Below are positions 41,101-53,100 of a stretch of DNA of 64,000 nt, piece by piece; positions within the stretch are counted from its first letter, which is position 1, and each line of letters begins with the position of its first letter. This stretch comes from Durusdinium trenchii (lineage: Eukaryota; Sar; Dinophyceae; Suessiales; Symbiodiniaceae), in contig CAXAMN010004002.1 in assembly GCA_963970005.1 (NCBI GenBank), positions 918,929-982,928 on the forward strand, given 5' to 3'. The notes below the pieces were generated by a model, which saw only the letters and a program-made list of their open reading frames with translations, was not told the DNA's origin and ran no database searches. A program made the position numbers and the translations under genes.

Positions 41101-44100
41101 TATAATATATAGACTATAGAGAGACAGAGAGCTTTGTCACTCGCACCTGTGTGGCATCTCCTTTGTTTCCCGATCCGATCCGTTAGGTGGCGGAAGTGGC
41201 TGCCGGACAAGACCAAATGCTTTGCACGATATGGGCTCTACAATGAGAAAGTTGACACTTGGCCGTCAATGACACCAATCCTGAATTGGAGGTTGCTGAA
41301 TTCGATGTTTTTCGCCAGATAGCTATGGGGTTCTTACTTCAAATAGCAATGAGCTGGCTGTGCGCGCTTTTGAGACAGGGTGCCGGTGCCGGGTGCTGGT
41401 GCTGGGTGCTGTGAGCTGGCTGTCCGTGGTGGAGACAGAGGGTGCTGGCAGTGCGCGTGGTGGAGACAGGGTGCCGGTGCCGGGTGCTGATGCTGGGTGC
41501 TGTGAACTGGCTGTGCGCGTGGTGGAGACAGGGTGCCGGGTGCTGGTGCTAGGGTGGTTACTGGGTGCCGAGTGCTGGGTGCCGGTGCTGGGTGCTGTGA
41601 GCTGGCTGTGCGCGTGGTGGAGAGGGTGCCGGGTGCTGGGTGCTTACTGGGTGCCGAGTGCTGGGTGCTGGTGCTGGCTTTGCACGTGGCGGACACAGGG
41701 TTCCGGTGCCGGGTTGCTGGTGCTCGTTGTGTGCGTGGTGGAGATTGGGTGCCGGTGCCGGGTGCTGGTGCTGGCTGTGCGCGTAGTGGAGACACGCCAC
41801 GTTGTACTGAAACCTTGTTTCCAGTGTAAAATGTAAAAAAGGTTCCTGTGTGTGCTTTGGAGCTGCCAACGTAGGGTGCAGTTCAGAAAAAACTGTTGCA
41901 TGCTTTTATATGCTTTTGCTATTTGGGTTCTATGCTGGTGTAATTGTGTTTTTTCTTGCTCGGTGTGGTGGTTTGGGCCCAACAGGCCGACCTTGCCAAG
42001 ATCTAGTTGTCAAACATGTCAGACTTAGCACCTTGGTCAGTCCCGGGAGCTCTACCACAGGCCGGTCCCAAACCTTTTATCGCTCAAGCTGATTGATCCC
42101 GTCCGAAGGAAAGAAATTGAGAACCCTTTATTGTGAGGTGATGTTGGTCCGGCCATTTGAGTCCAGCTCCGCTGCTCCTCTCACGTGTTTCGGAGAAACA
42201 TCTTCTTTGTTTTGCATTGTCCAAGGGCTTAGTTCATTTCATGTGCCCAGAAGGGAATCACGGATCATAACACAGAGCGCTTGCATTATAAACTTGCCAC
42301 CGGTCAAAAGGCTAGCCTCCCAAAAGGTTGACGCGGTGTAGAACTACCAGGTTACCATGGGGTTGTTTTTTGTGAAAAAAAAGTGCTTTCGAGGCGAAGT
42401 TTGTGGAGAGCCGCACAAATCCGCAAGACCTCACTTGTCAGATTTGCCCTCCGGGTTCCTTCTCGGAACAGATGAAGGACCAGCGGGCGGAGGGACAGGC
42501 GGGAAGGTTAGATTTCGGAGATGCTCAGAGGCTGAGATTGAGGTCAGGTTTAGACTTGGGCCCTACCCCGAGTACAACTGATTTGTGATCCAGGATCTCG
42601 TGGAGAGCTGAGCAGGCAAGCACACACCAATGATCCGAATTGTTCAAAGATGCATATTATATCATATTATATAATATGGGTAGAGTGTTATTCTTCTTAG
42701 CTGGCAGCTCAGTTTTTATCACATGTGACGCTCTTTACATGCCGGTCTATCAATGCTTTCTTATGGAGGCTGGATAGGCTCTCACATATCATTTTGGGAT
42801 GCTAGAGCTTCAGGACTTTGCAGGAAGATGCAGGATGCATGTCCTGTGCAGATGGTGAGAAAGGAACGGCCATCTTCGGCGAACGCCCCAGGATGCGAAC
42901 GGCACGACCTTTATTTGCCGAGAATGCACTGCAGGGACCTTCCAGGCTTTGATCACTCAGTGGCCCATGGTTTGGTTGGTTGTAGTGGGTGTGAGAATGC
43001 CCGTGGACTGCAGTATGGTTCACCTTTCTATCCTTAAGAAGGGGGACAGAGAGAGACAGAGAGAGATTGGGCGTTCGCATGTTTTCACGAGTTGGACATG
43101 TGCTTACCGAAGCGAGGAACAAACGCCCGAAACTGCTGGCAGGTCTCTGGGGCATCCACTGAGTGCGATCCATGTCCTAAAGGGGAGTACCAGGACGAGA
43201 CTGGCAGCAACTCTTGCAAAAGGTCTCTTTGGACTTGCAAGAGTAAGCACCTTTTTGGGGCTGTTCAAGTTGAAAAGTTCTGAGTTCAGTTCAAAACTTG
43301 TTTATCTCCAGGTGTTGCATGATATCTCAAGCATTATCAAGTATCGGTACACCATGGCCCATGGAGGCAAGGCAAATGGCCCATGGAACCGAAATCTCCC
43401 ATGTTCCGCATGCTTTGTTTATGGGTCTTTGGTCGTGCTAGTGCATACTATGTTCTGAGTTCTTCACTTAGCTCGGCTGATTACCATTAGCAAGCCAAAG
43501 TAACAGGTGTATGTAAGTTAGATTAAATTATATAGTATATCATATGGCTTTGATGCTTTATAACTTGTGTCCCGCGTTCCATGGCTTTGTAGGGTGGACG
43601 TGTCTCCTACATCCTGTTTCAAATTGATTTGGCGCCTGCCATGGTCGTTGAGATCAGCGGCCGATCATGTTCCATTCCTCCCAAGGTGTGGCTTCGGCAA
43701 GTATCAAGACGCTCGTGGAGCAAGAAATTGCACCCAATGCCCCGCAGGCACCACAACCGTTGGGTGGCACGGTCGCAGATGACCTTTTTTGGGGGTGGGG
43801 CACCCCCGTTCAATTTCAGAATCCCTCTGGGTTGTGTCGGTGGATGTTGATATGTTCAATTGTTGTCACTGTTGACGTTTAGCCCACATTCCGGAAGACA
43901 GAACAGCAAGCGCTGTCGTACCTACAGAAGAACTGTGTCAGCAGAGTTGAAGAGATCCACAAAATTGGTGCGAGACTTCCCTACAAGAACCTACAAGAAC
44001 TTCCTTAACCTTCCGAAAAATTACACCCGGGAAAATTTAACATGGAACCTGAAAATGGACCTTTGGAAGAATATTTTCCTTCACAAACCAGTGGCTTTCA

Positions 44101-47100
44101 GGTTCCATGTTTATCTTCCAGAGTGTATCTTCAAGAATTAAAGTTTATACCCCCTCTCACCTGTTGTGGGAGGTGAAGTGGTTTTCCTCGAGACAACAGT
44201 TTCTGACTGCTTTGTCCAATGTGCCTTGGAGTTCCACAATCCGGCCAAGATTGTTCGTTGGCAAGCCAGCCCACAAGCAAGCCAGGCTATCCCCAGAAAT
44301 GCTTGCCGGAGTTCCGATCCTTTTCACAAACAATGACCAACATTCCTCCCATTCCGGGCCAAGTGCTTCTTTTGGACTCTCACTTTTCCAAACATCCGAG
44401 TCGATGAGCACATGTCCTTGCGGTCCTTGTAGGCTCAGCAAATTCTTCGAATCAGTCAGTTCATAGAGCTTTTTCGCCTGAGGTTTGGTTCCTTATCTCT
44501 GGACGATTGTGCATGCCTTGCCACCACCATCAACATCGTGTCGCAGAACTCCTCGAGGAACCAGAGTTGCTGGACTGGGACTGGGTTGGGCTGAACGTGG
44601 CGCATCCACATGAGATGTCCGCCATGCAGGGTCGTTGATTAGTTCAGCTGCTTGAGTTTTAGTTTATTACTGCTGTGAGGAAGTATACAATGTTGTACTC
44701 AACTGTTTAACACTCCTGAGTCCTTGGGGTTGGGGTTTGCCTCATTTTTGAAACGACCCTGAGCCTGAAGCAGCTGAAATCACTGCATCCTTTGTGTTCC
44801 ACCAGCGCCGTTGAGCGACTCAGGTCCCTTCGAGTGTGTAGCTTGCAGCGAGGGTTTGCAGTGTCCATTCTCCTCGAGCCTTCAGAGCCTGCAGACGGGA
44901 GAGGCGACTTTAGGACCTCAATATGTTCCCCACGTCTTGGGAGGTTACTTCTCGGAGCCTTGGTGGTGGGTGGGTGGAACATTCTGTTGAATGCGTTGGA
45001 TTGTTAACCGGTCCTGGGTCGAACGTCCTGTTCATGTTGGATGTTCTGCAACCGCTTCGCTTGATGTGGTAAGACCCCTGAGCGAACGTCCGAGTTTCGA
45101 TGCTTGAGACAGCTGTTTTCGATGTTCGGTGATCGCTGGCCTGTGTTCGTCCGTGTTGCTGAGGATCCTGAAGAGCCCTTGATGATCTACAAATGCCGCT
45201 GGCTTGATTTTGATTTTGTTTGAACTCATCCACCTTAAAAGATGATCGAAGTTGCCAAGTTGGAGGGTATATCGGCATATTATATAAGTATTTGTTCATC
45301 CGGTCGTAGTCTCCCGCAAGGTGGATGCACGGGGAAGCGAAGCCGAGGCATTCAATGACACGTGGCATGTTCAAGGACTATGTTGTAACCACTGTTCATG
45401 CAAATTTATTGACAACCTGCCTGCATTTGGTAAGCTTAACCATATGCGCAGGTCCATGATCATTGCCGAAACACAGAATAAGGGCCTCCTGTCAAGTCAA
45501 TTTGAACAGAATCTGCAGATGTTTGAAGTACTGCAGCCAAGGTAGGCCAGGCAAGCATTGTCCTGGTGGAAAGCCAGGGGAATGTTCCGGAGGCCGTGTG
45601 AACAAGCCCTGCGCCTCGTGTCCTCAAGGGCAGACGTGGAATGGCAAGCAGTGCAAGGCTTGCACTGCCTGGGCCACTGTTCTTTGGGCAAGCTGACTCA
45701 ACTTTAGTCATTGCAGGCTTTTTTTGCTCTAATGTTCAGTTGCATAGAATCAAGGTGGACAATAGATTGACAACTCTTAGACTCTTAGCGCACAAAAAGA
45801 ATGCAAATCGACCTGGGGTCCGCTGAGGGATGGCTGCGATTCATCACCATCGCTTTTGCTCCCTGAGCAGCTGCACACCAAGGTGACCGGTTTGCTGATC
45901 TCACTAGCTGTCCTCCTGAAAGCCTACGACTTTGTCGATTCCAAAGCCCGCGCTGAACCCTCCCCCTTCCAAGTGACTCGACTTCACTCCTCAGGAGTTT
46001 CTTGAGTCAAGAACTTGGTTCCCCCTTCCAGTCACAGTTCCGACTGGTTTGGGGTGTTTGGGTCACCGGTGTATCCGCTGGACAGTCCGCTGGACACGCA
46101 TTGCGGTTCTCAGAGTATGTTCTCCCTTCCCAAATGGTGGTAAATGAATGAATCCTGGAAATGGTGGTAAGGCTAGTAGTAGAAGTCACTTTTTTGGAGG
46201 TTCCCAGACAATAGTGTAGATCAGTTGAACATCCCTACAGTAGACTAGTCCCTTCATGCGTGGGATATACATGAGCATGGGGTGCAGAGTTTTAATCCAC
46301 TTGCAGTGACTGTTCATCATCCAACGCATCTACGGCCACAATGGGGCCGACATATTGTCCCATCCTGATAAGATTGATCGTCAGATAATATTGTTTGATA
46401 GTCTTCCAGATGTTCCAGTTCCAGAAACTAGGGGAAGGTCGTTTCTTTCCATCCCCCCCATCCCCATCCCTTTGGTCCCTTCTTTCTTCGCTCTCGTCAC
46501 CGTGGCACCGTTTGCCACACACACACACAGGTGGGGAAGATCGCCTCGAGCATTGCCATCAATGTCGTCCAGAACATCGCGGTTTTCGGGCTGATGTCCG
46601 TGGACTGGACCAACACAGTGGCCAGCACCAGCAGGAGCCTGCGCTTCATTCTGCTGGATTTGGATCAACTGAGCCTGAGTGCCCGGGGACTTTTCAGAAG
46701 CCTTTTGAACTGTTTTGGGTCGGCACACCGCAGGACCCAAACGACTTTTTCAGAGCTGGAAAGCAGAGAGTTGGGGGTGTTTGGAAGATTGAATTGATGA
46801 CTTTCCTCTACTAGACCGCCATGTAATGATGTAACTGGCTAGATATGACAGTTTTGGGCTTCACCCATAGTTCCTAGAAAAAAACACAACTTTGCCACAC
46901 TTCAGTCACTTCAGTTAAGAGAATCGTACAGCCGCAGACTTGGGGTGGACAAGACATTACTGTATATATACTGGTTCTTCTTCAGGTTGCTTGATTGGCC
47001 ACGGGAATCTCTTCCGCTTCGTGGTTAGTGGCCTTTTGCTCCCTGGAGCCACCCTGGTGCTGATCCTCCGCTGGGCGGCCATGCGCTTCAAGTCTCCCGG

Positions 47101-50100
47101 AGCGTGGACTCGCGCGGGGGCGGCTCAGACCAAAACTTGACCCGTACTTCATGTAGGCTCTTGGTTCAGCAAAACTCTGTCAAGAAGTTGTTCCAAATCG
47201 AACGGGTGATGCATCAAGAGTCTACATGACGCATCCTACGGCAGATCCATTGCTCCTTGCTCAGGAGGATAGGAGGTCGGCATGTTCATCCGATCTATGT
47301 TCCATGGTCGGAGGGAAGCACATTTGCAAATACCAGAATGTCAGTGCTGTTCTCTTGCCCATTGATCATCACCTACTTTTTCACAGATTCAGGATCCTAC
47401 CTAGGTCCATCTAGGTCCGGTCCAACATTTCGACCAGTCGTTTCGTTTCGGGAATGGGCAGTGTGCGAACATGTGCACTGCCCATGATGCGAAGCAAACA
47501 TGGTGACGGGTTCATGAACTCCCTTCCGAGGGGCGGGGGAGTGCCGGTGAGGTCAAAACGTATCGAGTGAAAATGATACTGAAAATGAGGGGAGGCAATC
47601 CAGGAGATCGCCCCCAACATGGTTATTTGCATGGACAGTCAACTCACCAAACCCAGCCTGAGCCTGCTGGGACTCCCACCAAACCCGAACCAAAAAAGAA
47701 CGAACAAATGGTCAAAAAATGCTCCAAAGCTGCGCGAAAGGATGCCTTTTAAAAGCATGTTTGTTTTTCTTTCTTTCTGGTTTTCCGGGGTGGCCCCCTG
47801 TCTTGTTAGGTCTTGGAAGGCGCCAACTTGGCTTTCCAGAAGATTCAAACAAACCCATGGCACGCCGTGAGCCATCGACGGGTCAATCTGAGGTATCCCA
47901 AATGGTGGCCTCAATGCTTGAGAGCGCCTTCCCTCGCAGCAGAGAGTTGCACCCCCTGAAAGAATCATGGGATGCCATCAGACATGGCATGGCCCACTGG
48001 ATGACCATGTTCTCATTTTCCTTACAGACTTGGAGTGTGGTTGGTTGGTTGTTCTTCCATGTTCTGGTTGGTTGCTTGCTTGCTTGCTTGGTTGGTTGGT
48101 TGGTTGGTTGAGAGTGTTTGTCCACTTCCATGTTCTTGACTCGGAGTGTGCTGCCTGTTTCACAACTTCTTCTGAGTACGACATAAGCAACAAAAAAACC
48201 CGATGTCATATTGATATGTTGTAAGAAATTCAAGTCCAAGCGCACGCACATATGCCTTGCACAGCCGTACTCGCCCTGACAGACCTGTTTGAACGGAGGC
48301 AAAAGTCTGGAAGTTCTTCAAGACGGTGAATACCATCGGGACTTTGTTGCAGGTGAGACTCTGTGTTTCTGTATATATAGTGCTTTAATGACAAGATGAT
48401 GACAAGATCTAAATCCCAGTGTTCCTTGGGCATCCTTGGGGCACCCAAAAGGATCTGTCACTGAAACCGTTTCATGGATGTAGATTATATTTAGAATATT
48501 TCTGTTCGTGGTCTAATCGGGCCAAGTCGGCCGACTGTCGCAGGTGGGCTTCGCAATGCTCAGCGCCCTTTCGCTTCAACCCTTGATGTGCTATCGCCAT
48601 CCCAATGGATTCTTTGAACCCAAATGGAGCGTGCGTGTGACACCGAACCCGTCGGCGCGTGTGACACCGCGGGATGAACGCTGCGTGCATCGACGTCCAG
48701 CACGGAGCGTGCGCGCAGACCTGAAGCATGTTTGGACGGTGCGACGGAGACATGTCGCAGGAGAGGGTCCACGGAGTATCCTGAGCCATATTGATCCATA
48801 TTGATCCAAAGAGATATCCTTTGGAGGTTTGAGATCTCTTGGAATATGGAGCTTTTAGGATCCATATTGATCCACGATCTCTTAGAGGTTTGTCCATGGC
48901 TCATGACATCTCATGACGCATAACGAAAAAACCAGAAGAAGCATGCTGTTGGTTTTGCATGTTTTTGATTAGGTTCCGGGGTTCTGGCCAAATCTAAGGA
49001 TCCCTGAGCCTTTTGAAGTATCCCAGCACCTTTTGCGGGGACAGTGAGCAGATCATCATGGTGGTCTTCGGGATGGTGCTTCGGCTGGGCAAGGGCCCTT
49101 TTGAGTGGGGCCTCATCGTGGAGAGGGATTGTTTTGGAATCACTTTAGTTCAAAAGTGGAACTGGAATCTGTAGATTAAGGCCCCTTGAGTTCTTCAGAA
49201 GAGACTAAAACGACCAGATTGGTTTCTGCCATGCAATCCCAGTCACCGATGCGATGTCGGGCGCGCAGCCCAGAAGAGTGGAACCAACTTAATTCTTGCT
49301 TCTTCATTTGTAGCGTCACTGCTTTCAACATCGTTCAACCATCATTGCGGAATGTCGATCATCACTCTTTGCCCAATCAGTCGATAGACCTTTAGCATCC
49401 TTTAAGCTTAACCTGAACCTTTAGAGGAATTGGCTTCCCAAACATGAGCCAGGTGGAAAGTTTTCTCATGTATTCTGTATTCACCTGTCGTTTGCCACAA
49501 ATCATTGCGGTTCCATTTTGCGGTGGTCTTGCCTGATGTCGCACCTGGGGTTGGCCATTTGCCACTCCATTTGCCCCTTTTTTCCCACAAATCTTTGCCG
49601 CTGCTTCCATCAGGCCTTGATGGCCATCTTCGTTTGCGGTTTCTTTGTCACCTGCAGCTGGGCCATCTGGAAGCTTCCAGCCTGGAGTGGACAAAGCCGA
49701 CACGAGATGGCGCGGGTTGGGAAGGAATGTTCTGAAGCACTGAAAGGTGGAGCTCTTGTTGCTGCGTGGGCCAACGCCATTGGCCAGATATTGCCAGTGC
49801 TACCTATATAGGGCTACATCCTACGGGGGATGTGCGTGTAAGAGTTGCAGGAGTCATCAGGGTTCCCTGTTAGGGTGTGTTTGGTTCAAGAGGTGCCGCC
49901 GATAGCCCTTAGGCCGCCTATATAGTATGTTGTTGTTGGTATTGTGTTCATTTGTGTTCCCATCCTTTTTCGACAGGTGCAAGCCTTTACGTTCTTGAGC
50001 AGCAAGTTCCGCCTGGACGTTTGGTACTTTGGTTTGCTTTTGCTCCTTGGCACTTCGGAGAGGTCCGAGCCAGACACATTTGAGTCGTCGAAAAGGAAGG

Positions 50101-53100
50101 GAGGTGATAGAGGAGGACCAACTCAGTTCTTCCTGACGCTCAGGCCATCTCTGACGCGCGAAGCAAGGATGATTTCGGAAGGCGAAGCCAACGCCTAACG
50201 CCTGAAGGCTTTGGATACAACATGATACAACACCCAGGTCCTTCCCTCCCTTCCTCAGTCCATTCATCCATCCTGAACTCTTACAATTCAATACTACCTC
50301 CCGCGCTCGAAATCCACGAGTGAGACGTGGAAAGAGCCTGTTGCCCCACCACAGATGAGGAAACACAAAGATGCAACAAAAGACATGCAAGGCTCAAAAG
50401 TCTTACAATTCAATACAATTCATACATATCCCTATAGTTCCCTACTGTATAGGGATCCAGTCGTGCCTTGTCAGAAGGTGATGTGTTCGACACTGTGATG
50501 TAGGTGCCATTGTGGGGTCCAGTCGTACCGAACCTGAGGTACCGCTACGAAAACGGATCCGGGTTTTTCAACCCTGTTGGCTCTGAAGGTCCATTTTCAG
50601 GTTTTATGTGAATCTTCCCGGGTGTACTTACAATTCAAGCAGAGTATACTATACACAATATTCATCCCTATAGAATCCATAGTATACCATACATGACAGT
50701 GATAGGAAGTTGGGTCATATTTTGGAGACAGGGGTCACTCAGGTTCTAGGTACATCATCGGCCGGCCGATCCATGGCCCCCAGGCTCATGCGCGACATGG
50801 GCCTCAGCGTCATCGTGGTGGCAGCGACGGACCGGCCCGAACTGCCACTGGGCGCGGACCGGGGGACCGAGAGCTGGGAGTCCAGCCCTAGGGGTCCAGG
50901 GGAACCGAACCTCGGTGTTCGACACTTAAACATGTAGGTGTTGAGGGTCCAAGTATACAGCGCAGTTGAGAAGGTATGACTGAATCCCTAGGGCAGGGAT
51001 TTCCCCCCCCCCATGTTCGGTCGCGTCTTGTGTCAATAGATTGAATCCAAGCAGGCATGCGGCATGACCGTACTTCTTTGGGCGGATTGGTGGTGCAAAA
51101 TAGGGGTCACACGGTCACTCAAGCAGCACTCGATCCTCCTGGACATAGTCCAGGGGCGGACATAGTTCCAGATGGCTCTGGGGAGCATCGTTCTGTGTTC
51201 GAAGATGAACCATGGACGTCAGTCGCGACGTCCAATCATCTCCTGAGGCAGGTGGCTTTGGGAAGTATCACGATTTTGCTCTACCAGTCTATCCTTCTGA
51301 GGGTTTGGCCCTGGAAGGCCTCAGTCCTCAACGTGGCTGATACCGCTTGCAGCCACTTAGAGACGACTGAGACTGGAGACGGGCGGGATGACTCAGAATC
51401 TAATAGGCCTAGAAAGCCAATAGTTGGTTGGAATCATTGGCTTAGTGATTATATAATGTAATGTGTCCGTGTGATTTCGTAACATTAAATAGTGATTAGT
51501 ATAGACATGGTTTGCTCAAGTTGTAGCCGTTCTCGTGGAGATTTGTGGTTTGGATTGTGTTAGCTGGCATAGCATGTGACAGGTAGGTTTGGCAGATACT
51601 CCACGAGGTGCTGGGGCAGTGTCAAACCGCTTTGTGGGTACAATTGTTTGCTCTAGGATGCCTTCACTCCAAGTCATTAAAGATGGAAGTGGAAAACCAC
51701 CTGTTTGTAGAGGAACATGTTCCAATATGTTCCCATGGACCAATTCCAGGGTTCTGAATGGGCAGCCCTTACAGCTCACAATTTGAGAAGGTTTGGGTCC
51801 AACCACTGCACTTGATAGATGCCTCGCCAGTCACCAAGGCATTTGCTTGCTGCTTTTGATCAGTCAATCTCTCCATGTCTCAGCGTCGGATGAAGACTTT
51901 GCCGAAACCTTTTCGGCGGTGATCCTTGGTGCTTTCGGCGGTCATCGTGGTGGTCTCGTCGACAAAACAGGGTGGGGGTTCGACCTACTTCGTCGCCCCA
52001 TTTTCGTTCAGGCGACCTTTCGAGTGAACTGGGGAGAAGTCATGGGATGTGCAGGATTGGCTTTGGTAGGCCGGGAAGTTCATATATCTTTATCCAGGAC
52101 TTCTACATTGGGGATAAGTGCCCTTAGCAACTCTGATGGGAACTCCTGTTTTGAAGGTTTCCAGGGACGACCTTCCAACCTCCAGCCTGCAGCTCCCACT
52201 TCAACCCGCAAAAGTCTTCAACAAATACTTTACTTCCAGTGATCCCCGCATATCCCCACGATGACATTTCAATCTGACAATTTTTCTGGCATCTATATCA
52301 TCTATTGAAACATATTGAAACATTATATTGGCATTCTTTCTGGCATATCTTCTGACATCTTTTCTGGCATATTTTCTGACATTCTTTCTAGCATATCTTC
52401 TGACATTCCTTCTGGCATTTGTTCCGGCATATCTTCTGACATTCTTTCTGGCATCTCTTCTGAAACGCTTTCTGGCATATCTTTTGGCACTCTATCTGCT
52501 GTATTTTTTGACACCCTTTCTGACACAAATTCTTTTTGGCGTTCTATCTGGCATATCTTCGGACTCGCGGCCGAAGCTCGCGGATGAGGTCCGGCCGGGA
52601 CACTGCCAGCCGAAGCTATTTGTTGAGGTCCGGCGTGGAACACTGCCATCCGACACTTGCGGTTGAGGTCCGGCGGGGAACGCTTGCGGTTGAGGAGGCG
52701 GAGGAGAAGGAGGACGAGGAGGAGTAAGGCAGCTGACATAAAGTCTAACAGCCCTCACCTGACAGGTGTGGAAATACTCGATTTCCTCAATATGGAAGAA
52801 GGTCAAGCATATATCAGAAGCCAGAAGAAACCTTACAGTGTCACATTGCAGTTCTAAGTCGAGGCCGTACTTCATGCCATCAAGCCTTGCTTTCACCATC
52901 TTTCGCCTGCTCTCAACCGTTGCCTCGGTACTGGCCGGTCCCCGGTGTGTCGAGTGGGAGTTGCAAAAGGACTTAAGGTCCAGCGTTTCTGGCTTGCTTT
53001 TCTTTTTGTTGGGGGTCCAGGTTTGTCAGTGCCGATCTGCTTTTCTATTGTAATTTTACACTTTTTTGTCAACCAATTGGACCCATGACCGTTGATCGGA

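Noticed and set aside
44157-44466. Possible additional exon between the cysteine repeats of gene B
   Set aside because: The frames here have no cysteine spacing or family motif, and the region follows an inverted-repeat element.
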